A stretch of DNA of 8,696 bases from Flavobacteriales bacterium (GCA_016763135.1 JAESUI010000381.1:1-8696), one strand, 5' to 3'. Shown: positions 1 through 8,090, counted from the first letter of the stretch. Numbers and translations are program-made. The notes: generated by a model not told the origin, from the sequence alone.

Positions 1-1
1 G

Positions 2-1555
2 AATGATGTCCGTATTACTGCACAATTAGTGAATGTAGAGGATGGATTTCATTATTGGTCAGAAACTTATAACCACCAATTGGACGATATCTTTAAAGTT
101 CAAGATCAAATATCTAATAAAGTTGCACACAAAATTAGAGAGTATCTAGGGCATTTCAACTATGAGGAAGAAGAGTTTGTAAGAGAAGAAAGTGCTGAAG
201 CCTATGAATATTTTTTAAAGAGTAGGTTTAATTTTAATAAGTTTCAAAAGGAAGACATTTCTCTTGCTCTTGAACAAATCGATTTAGCCATAGAAGCTGA
301 GCCCAGAAATTCTAGGTATTATGCAGCCAAGGGAATCTATTGTGGGTATATGGCAATAATGAATATGGTTCCATTTAATGAAGCCTTTAAACTCTCGAAA
401 ACTGCTGCAGAAAAAGCACTTTCTATTGACAGTACAGATCCAGAAGCTCATTATTCCATGTTAGTGGTCTCCTTTGTTTTTGAATGGGACATCAGTAAAG
501 CTCAACACCATGGAGCACTTGCATTAAAATACAAACCCAATTATCCAGATGCCTTATTTGCTGGATCTTTGGTAGAAATTGTTAGTCAAAATTATAAGAA
601 TGCACTCGATGGAGTTCGTAAAGCAGTAGCTATAGACCCTTTTTCTTCAAGTTTAAAATATTATTATGCAGCAGCTTTAGTTAGATTGGAAAAGTTAGAT
701 GAAGCATTAGCTGTGATTGACGAATCTCTAGAAATGGCACCTGCCAACACCAACTCTTATCAGTTGAAAGGAGTTATCTTAACAAGGCGTGGAGAGTATG
801 ATGAAGCAATTTCTCATTATAAAAAAGTGCCAATATCTCCAAATGAAACTATTTCTTATAACGCTGGGTTAGGTATTGTATATGCTTCTCTGGGAAACAG
901 AGAAAAAGCAATTGAATACCTGAATAAGATAAAGGATGAAGATCAAAAAATTAACGTTGCTTACGAAGAAAATGCACTCGTGATCATCAATATACTTCTT
1001 GGTGATTTTGATGAAGCTTTTAGATATCTTGAACAAGATATTCATGAGAAAAAATACTATTTGAAATATTATAGGGTACACCCTGTTTTTGATCTTCTCA
1101 AAAATGATAAAAGGTATTCAATGATTGATACTGTATTTTTTACTATAGGTACAAAAACGAAGTCGAAGAAAAAAAAGTACCTTAAATCTGGCATTAAAAA
1201 CAGGCAAGTAGAAGAAATTAATAAGGAATTATTGGATTTCATGCAAGAAGAGAAGCCCTATCTTAAAGCTAATATAAGTTTAACTTATCTTGCAGAAAGC
1301 CTTTCTAAAAGCGCCAATCATTTATCTCAAGTTATTAATGATAGGCATAAAAAAAACTTTTTTGATTTTATTAATGATTATAGAATTGAAGAAATGACAG
1401 CGCTTTTACGTATTCCAGAGAATAAAAGGTTAACACTGCTAGCTGTTGCTCATGATGCTGGATTTAATTCGAAAACGACCTTTAATGCCGCTTTTAAAAA
1501 GTTAAAATCAAAAACACCAAGTCAATATTTTAAAAAATTAGGGCTAATTGGTTAA
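2..1555 (+). CDS. TPR-containing AraC-family transcriptional regulator (5' truncated by window edge)
   Basis: Probable DNA-binding regulator whose N-terminus is missing. The frame is open to the left edge, and residues before the GTG at 29 (reading NDVRITAQL) continue a conserved motif, so that GTG is not the real start. Counting from position 29 as residue 1, residues 1-40 (GFHYWSETY, then DDIFKVQDQI) match the segment seen in FlgO/TolB-N-like regions of adenylate-cyclase and CadC-type TPR regulators. Residues about 51-345 are TPR-like helix pairs, for example 218-239 and 249-270. A basic linker (KTKSKKKK, 376-383) leads to an AraC-type domain at about 395-503 with two helix-turn-helix units (LAESLSKSANHLSQVIN and LAVAHDAGFNSKTTFNAAFKK) and a typical TPSQYFKK end. 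The TPR array probably senses a partner or ligand and the AraC domain binds DNA; this is inferred from architecture. The target genes are unknown. The downstream gene is 363 bp away, so co-transcription is not implied. Confidence 0.9.
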   Translation, partial: NDVRITAQLVNVEDGFHYWSETYNHQLDDIFKVQDQISNKVAHKIREYLGHFNYEEEEFVREESAEAYEYFLKSRFNFNKFQKEDISLALEQIDLAIEAEPRNSRYYAAKGIYCGYMAIMNMVPFNEAFKLSKTAAEKALSIDSTDPEAHYSMLVVSFVFEWDISKAQHHGALALKYKPNYPDALFAGSLVEIVSQNYKNALDGVRKAVAIDPFSSSLKYYYAAALVRLEKLDEALAVIDESLEMAPANTNSYQLKGVILTRRGEYDEAISHYKKVPISPNETISYNAGLGIVYASLGNREKAIEYLNKIKDEDQKINVAYEENALVIINILLGDFDEAFRYLEQDIHEKKYYLKYYRVHPVFDLLKNDKRYSMIDTVFFTIGTKTKSKKKKYLKSGIKNRQVEEINKELLDFMQEEKPYLKANISLTYLAESLSKSANHLSQVINDRHKKNFFDFINDYRIEEMTALLRIPENKRLTLLAVAHDAGFNSKTTFNAAFKKLKSKTPSQYFKKLGLIG

Positions 1556-1580
1556 ACATTAACATCTACTAATAATTAGG

Positions 1581-1598
1581 TTCGACTTTACAGGCAAA
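1581..1598 (+). repeat. 18-bp direct repeat, copy 1 (hairpin-forming)
   Basis: The sequence TTCGACTTTACAGGCAAA occurs exactly here and again at 1711-1728. In this copy the next bases complete a 6-bp stem, GACTTT (1584-1589) with AAAGTC (1596-1601), around the loop ACAGGC. It begins 26 bp after the regulator stop codon but has no T-run, so an intrinsic terminator is unlikely. Function unknown. Confidence 0.75.
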
Positions 1599-1710
1599 GT
1601 CAACTTAATTTCAAAATGACCAGTTATCTGTCTAATTATCAAAATCAACGATAATTATCGATTTTTCATCGAAAGTTTCATTAACAATTTACTTTTTCTA
1701 TTCTATTAAG

Positions 1711-1728
1711 TTCGACTTTACAGGCAAA
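1711..1728 (+). repeat. 18-bp direct repeat, copy 2
   Basis: Exact second copy of TTCGACTTTACAGGCAAA, 130 bp downstream of copy 1. The flanks differ, so the 6-bp stem seen in copy 1 is not preserved (the following bases are TTGC). The short palindrome GCAAATTGC (1724-1732) overlaps its end. Conservation of the 18-mer without the stem suggests that the sequence itself, not the hairpin, is the shared element. Confidence 0.75.
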
Positions 1729-1839
1729 TTGCTTCGTCTATTAAAAAAATATTCTAATCTACAAATTAAGAATGATTAGCGTCAATTTTTAATATCCTAT
1801 CGAAGGTGAAATCATGTGGAAAACCTAATCGACAATACG

Positions 1840-1857
1840 TTCGCCCTTGTAGGCGAG
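1840..1857 (+). repeat. diverged third copy of the 18-bp repeat, hairpin
   Basis: TTCGCCCTTGTAGGCGAG matches the 18-bp repeat at 12 of 18 positions by my count. It forms its own 5-bp stem TCGCC (1841-1845) with GGCGA (1852-1856) around CTTGTA. It lies about 60 bp upstream of the T9SS gene start, so it probably falls in the 5' leader. The relationship to copies 1 and 2 is plausible but not certain. Confidence 0.4.
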
Positions 1858-1918
1858 AGCGACTTCAGCATCAAACATCAATATCTTCGTATAAAATTTA
1901 CAAACAAACTTAAATATT

Positions 1919-4900
1919 ATGAAAAAAAATACACTATTAATTGCATTTATTGCCTTGATGACGTGGCAACTAAATGCACAGATAACAACCTATCCTTATT
2001 TAGAGGATTTTGAAACCGGTGCTGGTGGCTGGGTCGCAAATAACACCACAAATGGTACATGGGCTTTAGGAGCCCCTGCTGCAGCTATAATAAATAGTGC
2101 AGGGTCTGGAATCAATTCATGGACAACCAATTTAACAGGAAATTACAATACAAATGAAGACTCTTGGGTTGAAAGTCCTGTGTTTGATTTTTCTACATTA
2201 AATGCACCGAGCATTCAATTAAATGTTTGGTGGAATGCTGAATTTAGTTGGGATGGAATGGTACTACAATCATCAATTGATGGAGGTGCATCATGGCAAA
2301 ACGTTGGAGCTATTGGAGATCCAAATAATTGGTATACTGATAATACAATTGGAGGTAGCCCAGGAGGTCAGCCAGAAGGATGGAGTGGAAGAAACTCATC
2401 TGGAAACGGATCGGGATCATGGGTACTAGCAAGTCACCCATTAACAGGGTTAAACGGTCAAAGTAATGTTCTTTTGAGAGTTGCTTTTGGATCTGATGGA
2501 TCAGTACAGGATGAAGGTGTAGCTTTTGACGATATTAATATTTTTGATGTAGTTTGCTCTCAACCTTCTGCTTTAACAGCCTCTAACATATTAGCTACAT
2601 CTGCTGATTTAGCTTGGACAGAAACTGGTACAGCTACTACATGGGATATTGAATGGGGAGCTACAGGTTTCGCACTTGGTTCTGGTACTATGGTAACAGG
2701 AACTACAACAAATCCTCATAGTTTAACAGGTCTAACAACAATTACAACTTACGATTTTTATGTAAGAGCTGATTGTGGTGGTGGAAATGGAACAAGTGTT
2801 TGGTCTGGTCCATTTACTTTTACAACTGCATGTACAGTAGTATCTGCGCCATGGTTAGATAATATTGAAGCACATACACCGAGTACAAATTTAGGTTTAT
2901 CCAATTGCTGGAGTGCAACAGCTGCATCTGCTTATGATTGGAATATTGATGGAGCGGGTTCTACGCCTTCAACTGGAACAGGTCCAACTGGAGCAAACAG
3001 TGGTGTTAATTATTTTTATGTTGAAGCATCTAGTGGTGCTGTTGGTGATTTAGCAGAGTTGATATCTCCATCGGTTGACATTAATGCACTAACAACCCCT
3101 GTCTTAGAATTCTATTACCACATGTTTGGTGATCAAAACGGTGTAATGGGGGATTTATATGTTGATATCTGGGATGGTTCAACTTGGACTGTTGTTGATA
3201 GTATCAAAGGTGAACAACAAGCTGCTCAAGCTGCTCCTTGGTTAAAAAGAGCTGTTGATTTATCAGCTTTTTCTGGAACTATTCAAGTTAAATTCAGAGC
3301 CTACAAAAATGGTAATCAATATGGCGATATCTCTTTGGATGATATCGAGTTTAAAGAGGCTCCTACATGCTTTGACCCTAACAACTTGACAGCTATAAAT
3401 ATTACTGCAACATCTGCAGATTTAGCTTGGACAGAAAGTGGTACGGCTACTACTTGGGATATTGAATGGGGAACAACAGGATTTGTTCCAACAGGTGCAC
3501 CAACGATTACTGGAACAACAACAAATCCACATAACTTAACTGCTTTAACTGCCATTACAACTTACGATTTTTATGTAAGAGCAAATTGTGGTGCTGTTAA
3601 TGGAGTAAGTTCTTGGTCTGGACCTTATAGCTTTACAACATTATGTGCCAATATGGTTGCACCATGGTTGGATGATGTAGAAGCACATGCTACAACTACG
3701 AATTTAATTTCATCAAACTGTTGGAATTCTAATTCTAATTCTACTTACGATTGGAATATTGATGGAGTTGGTTCTACACCTTCTTCTGCAACTGGACCAA
3801 CGGCAGCATTTAGTGGAGCAAATTATTTTTATATAGAAGCTTCTAATGGGACAGCAGGAGATACTGCATGGTTATTTTCTCCATATGTTGATCTTACTCC
3901 TTTATCAGTTCCTGTATTAGAATTTTATTACCACATGTTTGGTAATAGCTCAGGAGAAATGGGAGATTTATATGTTGATATCTGGGATGGTTCAACTTGG
4001 ACAACTGTTGATTCTATTTTAGGTCAACAGCAAACAGCTCAAGCTGATCCTTGGTCAAAAAGATTTGTGAACTTATCTGCTTATAGTGGTACGGTTCAAA
4101 TCAGATTTAGAGCAATTAGTAATGGTACTTTCCATGGAGATATCTCTCTAGATGATATTGAAGTGAAGGAATCTCCTTCTTGTCCTGATCCATCTGCATT
4201 AACTGCCATCAATGTTATTGGTACTTCTGCAGATTTAAGCTGGATAGAAAATGGAACAGCAACTACTTGGGATATTGAGTGGAGTACAGCTGGTTTTGTG
4301 CAAGGAACTGGAACAATGGTTACAGGGACAACAACAAACCCTCATAGTTTATCAGGATTAACTCCTGTTACATCTTATGAATTTTATGTAAGAGCTGATT
4401 GTGGTGCTGGAGATTTTAGTACTTGGACTGGTCCTTTTGCTTTCACAACTACAGTTTCTTGTCCTGCTCCTACAGCTCAAACTGTAACAAGCATTACAAA
4501 TGTTACTGCTGATTTAGGTTGGACAGAAAATGGACTTGCAACTACTTGGGAAATTGAATGGGGTACAGCTGGTTTCGTACAAGGAGCAGGTACATCTGTT
4601 GTAACAACAACAAACCCTCACAATTTATCTGGATTAACAGCCAACACTACTTACGACTTTTATGTAAGAGCTGTTTGTGGACCTGCTGATTCAAGTTTAT
4701 GGGATGGTGCTTCATCATTTACTACTTTATGTAATACGATGATTGCTCCATGGATTGATAGTGTTGAACTACATACTCCAACTACTAACTTTACTAATTC
4801 TAATTGCTGGAATGCAACTTCAATTAGTGCTTATGATTGGAATATTGATGGAGCGGGTTCTACGCCTTCAATCGGAACAGGGCCTTTAGGAGCCTATAGT

Positions 4901-5821
4901 GGTGTGAATTATTTTTATGTTGAAGCATCTAGTGGTGCTGTTGGAGATGTAGCTGAATTAGTTTCTCCAAGTGTAGATATTAGTGCTTTAGCAATTCCTT
5001 CTATAGAGTTTTATTACCATATGTTTGGTGACCAAAACGGTGTAATGGGAGATTTATATATTGACGTTTATGACGGTACAACATGGACTGTTGTTGATAG
5101 TATCAAAGGGGAGCAACAAGCTGCTCAAGCTGATCCTTGGTTACTTAGAGTAGTTGATATTTCTGCTTATACAGGAACTGTTCAAGTTAAATTCAGAGCC
5201 TATAAAAATGGTGCTCAATGGGGAGATATCTCTTTAGATAACATTGAAATTAAAGAATCATCTTTAATTACTTGTGCTATACCTACTACATTAACAGCAA
5301 CTAATGCTACAAATAACTCTGTTGATTTAGGTTGGGTAGAAGTTGGAAGTGCTACGACTTGGGAAATTGAATGGGATACAACTGGATTCGTTCAAGGAAC
5401 TGGAAACACAGTTGTAACAACAACTAACCCACACAACTTAACTGGTTTAGCCATAAATACTTCATACGATTTTTACGTAAGAGCTATTTGCGGTGCAGCT
5501 GATTCAAGTGCATGGAGTAACTCGTTTAATTTTACTACACTAAATGTAGGAATTAACGATTTAACTAATCATGGTGAGTTAAGCATATACCCTAATCCAA
5601 CCAATGGAGTATTTACACTAGAAATTAACTCTATCGAAGTAAATGAGTTAGAAATTCAAATAGTGAACTTACAGGGACAAGTTATTTATACGAAAAATAA
5701 CTTTGAAAATGTATCAAATGTTATGGAACAGATTGATTTAAGTGACAATTCAAAAGGAATTTATTTCTTGGTTGTTACCTCAAATAATACTGTTAAATTT
5801 CATAAGATAGTGCTTCAATAA
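1919..5821 (+). CDS. T9SS-exported multidomain FN3/MAM-like surface or secreted protein
   Basis: Large extracellular protein, probably for adhesion or polymer binding; no catalytic motif was seen. Start ATG 1919 gives a clean signal peptide (MKK, hydrophobic core to residue 17, likely cleavage after LNA at residue 20). Order: N-terminal jelly-roll/MAM-like module (about 21-212), FN3 (213-303), MAM-like module 1 (310-480), FN3 (484-574), module 2 (581-751), FN3 (755-845), FN3 (848-937), module 3 (943-1113), FN3 (1119-1208), and a T9SS type A sorting domain (1221-1300) opening LSIYPNPTNG and ending KGIYFLVV then KIVLQ. Each FN3 domain starts with Cys and has a second Cys before its last strand (the D/N/V/I-C-G motif), suggesting a disulphide in each. 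By knowledge of T9SS, the C-terminal domain should direct Sec-exported protein across the outer membrane and then be removed. Two terminators follow, so it is probably monocistronic or last in its transcript. The ligand is unknown; an alternative is a non-catalytic subunit of an extracellular degradative complex. Confidence 0.95.
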   Translation: MKKNTLLIAFIALMTWQLNAQITTYPYLEDFETGAGGWVANNTTNGTWALGAPAAAIINSAGSGINSWTTNLTGNYNTNEDSWVESPVFDFSTLNAPSIQLNVWWNAEFSWDGMVLQSSIDGGASWQNVGAIGDPNNWYTDNTIGGSPGGQPEGWSGRNSSGNGSGSWVLASHPLTGLNGQSNVLLRVAFGSDGSVQDEGVAFDDINIFDVVCSQPSALTASNILATSADLAWTETGTATTWDIEWGATGFALGSGTMVTGTTTNPHSLTGLTTITTYDFYVRADCGGGNGTSVWSGPFTFTTACTVVSAPWLDNIEAHTPSTNLGLSNCWSATAASAYDWNIDGAGSTPSTGTGPTGANSGVNYFYVEASSGAVGDLAELISPSVDINALTTPVLEFYYHMFGDQNGVMGDLYVDIWDGSTWTVVDSIKGEQQAAQAAPWLKRAVDLSAFSGTIQVKFRAYKNGNQYGDISLDDIEFKEAPTCFDPNNLTAINITATSADLAWTESGTATTWDIEWGTTGFVPTGAPTITGTTTNPHNLTALTAITTYDFYVRANCGAVNGVSSWSGPYSFTTLCANMVAPWLDDVEAHATTTNLISSNCWNSNSNSTYDWNIDGVGSTPSSATGPTAAFSGANYFYIEASNGTAGDTAWLFSPYVDLTPLSVPVLEFYYHMFGNSSGEMGDLYVDIWDGSTWTTVDSILGQQQTAQADPWSKRFVNLSAYSGTVQIRFRAISNGTFHGDISLDDIEVKESPSCPDPSALTAINVIGTSADLSWIENGTATTWDIEWSTAGFVQGTGTMVTGTTTNPHSLSGLTPVTSYEFYVRADCGAGDFSTWTGPFAFTTTVSCPAPTAQTVTSITNVTADLGWTENGLATTWEIEWGTAGFVQGAGTSVVTTTNPHNLSGLTANTTYDFYVRAVCGPADSSLWDGASSFTTLCNTMIAPWIDSVELHTPTTNFTNSNCWNATSISAYDWNIDGAGSTPSIGTGPLGAYSGVNYFYVEASSGAVGDVAELVSPSVDISALAIPSIEFYYHMFGDQNGVMGDLYIDVYDGTTWTVVDSIKGEQQAAQADPWLLRVVDISAYTGTVQVKFRAYKNGAQWGDISLDNIEIKESSLITCAIPTTLTATNATNNSVDLGWVEVGSATTWEIEWDTTGFVQGTGNTVVTTTNPHNLTGLAINTSYDFYVRAICGAADSSAWSNSFNFTTLNVGINDLTNHGELSIYPNPTNGVFTLEINSIEVNELEIQIVNLQGQVIYTKNNFENVSNVMEQIDLSDNSKGIYFLVVTSNNTVKFHKIVLQ
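2846..3358 (+). repeat. MAM/jelly-roll-like module 1 (513 bp)
   Basis: First of three 171-residue in-frame repeats inside the T9SS protein, from APWLDNIEAH to GDISLDDIEFKE. It contains NCW, YDWNIDG, VLEFYYHMFG and GDLYVDIWDG motifs. Its DNA is much closer to module 3 than to module 2, sharing exact stretches of 44 bp (2929-2972 with 4828-4871) and 38 bp (3008-3045 with 4907-4944). Confidence 0.85.
3659..4171 (+). repeat. MAM/jelly-roll-like module 2 (513 bp)
   Basis: Second 171-residue repeat, from APWLDDVEAH to GDISLDDIEVKE. It has the same length and motif order as modules 1 and 3 (NCW, YDWNIDG, VLEFYYHMFG, GDLYVDIWDG), but it is clearly more diverged, with for example SSGEMGDLY where the others have QNGVMGDLY. 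Confidence 0.85.
4745..5257 (+). repeat. MAM/jelly-roll-like module 3 (513 bp)
   Basis: Third 171-residue repeat, from APWIDSVELH to GDISLDNIEIKE. It shares long exact DNA stretches with module 1 although module 2 lies between them, which suggests recent duplication or gene conversion between modules 1 and 3. All three modules have exactly the same length, implying selection on the fold. Confidence 0.85.
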
Positions 5822-5845
5822 GTATTGTTTAGTTATAGTTAGGTT

Positions 5846-5878
5846 AAAAGGCTTGGAAATATTTCCAAGCCTTTTTTT
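5846..5878 (+). terminator. intrinsic terminator of the T9SS protein gene
   Basis: A perfect 30-bp inverted repeat is centred between 5860 and 5861, with a GC-containing core GGCTTGGAAA / TTTCCAAGCC followed by a run of T (5872-5878). It starts 24 bp after the stop codon, the expected place for a Rho-independent terminator. Because an A-run also precedes the stem, it could work on both strands. Confidence 0.9.
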
Positions 5879-5902
5879 ATGCTTATAAAATTTATAAACC
5901 TT

Positions 5903-5942
5903 AAAAAAGAGGCGTTTTCATAGAAGACGCCTCTTTTTTTTT
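5903..5942 (+). terminator. second intrinsic terminator, possibly bidirectional
   Basis: The stem is AAAAAAGAGGCGTTTTC (5903-5919) with its partner at 5923-5939, loop ATA, and one G-U wobble. A nine-T run (5934-5942) follows and a six-A run precedes. It lies 24 bp after the first terminator's T-run. The A and T flanks mean it could stop transcription from either strand, although no gene on the - strand was seen here. Confidence 0.88.
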
Positions 5943-6271
5943 GTAATATTTTATTTTTAATGATGTAACGGTAAAGTTTATAAAACTCTTTAAATACAGC
6001 ATTATTAAATCATTAAATAATATGAATGTTGTAATGATGAGGCAAAAGTTGTGTTGACAGAACAATGGAAGAGTCGGATATTGGGTTTTTTTAGATAATG
6101 TTAGTAACGATTAACGACTAAAAAGGGTCACGTGTTTTCTTAAAAAGAAACAGATACTGCGAATAAGCACAATGGCTTTATCCTGCTGTTAGGCGAAATT
6201 TAAACTGGACAAAAGTGACTACACAATTATTTATGAGACAATAATCTCTTTATCAACAAAATGAAATTACA
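5943..6271. other. intergenic region upstream of the C45-like hydrolase
   Basis: About 330 bp with no coding frame of note. Positions 5943-6130 are AT-rich and without recognisable structure apart from CACGTG at 6129-6134. Positions 6133-6194 hold the attC-like palindrome listed separately. The last 77 bp form an A/T-rich leader to ATG 6272. A four-codon frame, ATG 6261 to TGA 6275, overlaps the hydrolase start codon; it may be chance. No confident promoter was identified. Confidence 0.55.
6133..6194 (+). repeat. attC-like imperfect palindrome, left copy
   Basis: Related to the sequence at 8118-8192 and in the same orientation. Shared blocks are TGTTTTCTT, then AACAGATA-TGCGAATAAG, then TGGC-TTTAT-CTG-TGTT. 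The two arms pair imperfectly: AACA (6149-6152) with TGTT (6187-6190), and GATA (6153-6156) with TATC (6179-6182), leaving unpaired bases between, as in folded attC sites. The right end GTTAGGC (6188-6194) fits the integron core consensus GTTRRRY. The left end (AAGAAAC) does not fit RYYYAAC, so identity as a true attC is unproven. It could instead be a shared regulatory leader. Confidence 0.45.
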
Positions 6272-8059
6272 ATGAAAAATGAAAAAATTTTAGCTAAAGC
6301 GTCTTTTACAGAGCAAAATAGTGTGAAAATATTAAAAATGAAAGGCACACCTTATGAAATGGGGTATCAACATGGTTATTTACTTGCTGATAAGATTAGT
6401 GTAATGATTAACACAACCATTCAGGCAACAATCGCCTTTATTTCTTTAGCTACGGGTAATGATTTAAATACCTCCGAAGAACGGTTTAATAAAGGACAGG
6501 CAGATGCAGAGCCGTTCCTGCCAGAGGAGTTCAAGTTGGAGATGGAAGGTATTTGTGCTGGATGCAATGATGCTGGAATTCCTGTTACATTACAGCAAAT
6601 ATTACTTTGGAATACCAACTACGATCAATGGTGTATTTATGGTCATCCTCATTATTGGCACCCTACCGAAGGCGTTGGTGAAAGACAATTAGCACATGAT
6701 TTTAAAGGAGCTGGAGGGTGTAGTAGTTTTAGTGCTTGGGATGGAGCTGTTGGTGGCGATGGTAATATGATTTTCTGTAAAGATGAAGATAACTTTAATA
6801 TGCCTGGACAACTGGAGAATCGCACAATGTTTATTGCTGATCCTGACGAAGGATATGGACATATGTTTTTATCATATCCAGGAATGATCGGTCTTGACGG
6901 TGGATTTAACAATGCTGGATTTGAAATGATGACTCAACTTAACAGCATGAAAGATGAGAGTATGAAAGGTTGTGGGATTGGGATATTTACACGACTACTG
7001 CTAACCCATGTTAATACTGTGGAAGGAGCGATAGAGATTTTTAACGAATATCCAAGATGTGCAGGTATTGCTTATCACGTAGCAGATTCAATCAATAAAA
7101 AAGCGGCAATTGTTGAAACATCTACAACACAAGTAGCTGTTCGTTATCCTATTGTAGGACAAAACTACCTTTATCAGGCTAACAATTCCAATTGTTATCC
7201 TGGGTGGTTAGGATATGAAGGTTATAACATGGTTAATGACCAAAAACTTGTAAATGAGTTATCTGATGTTTCCACTATCGAAGCATGGCAAGCCAGTTTA
7301 CGTGATCCCAATAACAAATATGTTCAGGCACCAAGTCGTGTTGAACGCTACGGGGAATTGATGAAACAGCATGATGGGAATATTACTGTCCAAATTGCGC
7401 AAGAAATAATGAGTGATCGGTACGATCCATACACACAAAAAACACGTGGAAAGTGGGAGACTTCTGTTTCGAATAATATTTTGTGTACTATTTGTGCATT
7501 GTACCCTGACGATACATTCACTGCAAATCCACCGCTTGGAGAGTTTAGTGCACATATTGCTAATATGTGGAGTTTATTTGCTTATCCGAAAGGTGAAGAT
7601 TTCTGGCTAGCAATCAATGATTTCCCTGCAGAATATGGAGGGTATGTACAATTTAATCTAAATGAATTGTTGAATAGCTCAGTAGCCTATACTGTGCAAG
7701 CAAACATAAAATGGCAGGATACAGGTATAACTATTAACAGAGGAGATCATGTAACTATCATATATACAGAAGGAGAATGGACGGCTAACCCCGCAACTGG
7801 ATTTGTGGATGCGAACGGGAATAGTAATCTGAAAGCAAAGTCGGGTTATACGCTTCCTGGTGCCAATGAAGGGGCATTATGCGGAAAGATTGGAGCAGAG
7901 GGAGACGTTTTTCTTATTGGAAATGCGAAAGAGATTCCTGAAGGTTCATTAGGGAACCTGTTTCTGTGCATTAATGACGATCTAAATGGAGAGTATGGAC
8001 CTGGTTTCGCTGATAATGAAGGAGCTGTAACAGTCTCAATCGATGTTGGAACAGAATAA
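6272..8059 (+). CDS. C45-like Ntn-hydrolase/acyltransferase with C-terminal PA-IL (LecA)-like domain
   Basis: Predicted self-processing amide hydrolase or acyltransferase of the peptidase C45 (penicillin acyltransferase-like) type, 595 residues. GTPYEMGYQHG (25-35) is the N-terminal family motif. GAGGCSSF (147-153) carries the likely nucleophile Cys150; by family precedent, cleavage of Gly149-Cys150 would free it as the N-terminus of the beta chain. FCKDEDNF (168-175) sits where the family often has RNxD. A YHVAD...AIVETS segment also fits C45. The substrate is unknown. Residues about 470-595 form a separate beta domain resembling PA-IL/LecA: WQDTGI (from 481), GDHVTI, GEWTANP, EGALCGKIG, then INDDLNGEYG and ADNEG (567-584), around the LecA calcium/sugar site. 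No signal peptide or T9SS tail is seen, so it is probably cytoplasmic or exported by another route. Start ATG 6272 is the first in frame and leaves the family motif intact. An N-acyl-amino-acid or phospholipase-B-like activity is possible. Confidence 0.82.
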   Translation: MKNEKILAKASFTEQNSVKILKMKGTPYEMGYQHGYLLADKISVMINTTIQATIAFISLATGNDLNTSEERFNKGQADAEPFLPEEFKLEMEGICAGCNDAGIPVTLQQILLWNTNYDQWCIYGHPHYWHPTEGVGERQLAHDFKGAGGCSSFSAWDGAVGGDGNMIFCKDEDNFNMPGQLENRTMFIADPDEGYGHMFLSYPGMIGLDGGFNNAGFEMMTQLNSMKDESMKGCGIGIFTRLLLTHVNTVEGAIEIFNEYPRCAGIAYHVADSINKKAAIVETSTTQVAVRYPIVGQNYLYQANNSNCYPGWLGYEGYNMVNDQKLVNELSDVSTIEAWQASLRDPNNKYVQAPSRVERYGELMKQHDGNITVQIAQEIMSDRYDPYTQKTRGKWETSVSNNILCTICALYPDDTFTANPPLGEFSAHIANMWSLFAYPKGEDFWLAINDFPAEYGGYVQFNLNELLNSSVAYTVQANIKWQDTGITINRGDHVTIIYTEGEWTANPATGFVDANGNSNLKAKSGYTLPGANEGALCGKIGAEGDVFLIGNAKEIPEGSLGNLFLCINDDLNGEYGPGFADNEGAVTVSIDVGTE

Positions 8060-8090
8060 GCACTTTCTGCTCTGAGAAAAGAAAATTTTA

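Larger units (their letters stand above)
1556..1918. other. intergenic region with small repeats and palindromes
   Basis: This 363-bp AT-rich gap separates the regulator from the T9SS-exported protein. It holds an 18-bp direct repeat (two exact copies and one diverged copy, listed separately), a perfect 12-bp palindrome CGATAATTATCG at 1649-1660, and next to it a small hairpin TCGAT/ATCGA (1658-1662 with 1668-1672). No convincing coding frame was found. The open frame from GTG 1816 overlaps the signal-peptide region of the next gene in another frame. No good Bacteroidota -7 element (TAnnTTTG) was seen, so the promoter of the T9SS gene is not placed. The palindrome could be an operator, but nothing ties it to a named regulator. 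Confidence 0.6.

Noticed and set aside
29..31. GTG 29 as the true start of the regulator
   Set aside because: The upstream in-frame residues extend a conserved motif and no stop precedes it, so the gene runs in from outside the window.
1816..2013. 65-codon + strand frame from GTG 1816
   Set aside because: It overlaps the signal peptide and N-terminus of the T9SS protein in another frame, has a weak start and shows no recognisable product.
3316..3555. - strand open frame inside the T9SS protein gene
   Set aside because: It is the reverse complement of FN3-encoding DNA with repetitive composition, and has no independent support.
2846..5257. Insertion sequences or transposon copies inside the T9SS gene
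   Set aside because: The repeats are in-frame protein modules of equal length with no transposase or terminal inverted repeats.
6652..6912. - strand open frame inside the hydrolase gene
   Set aside because: It lies opposite conserved C45 motifs; the + strand clearly encodes the real protein.
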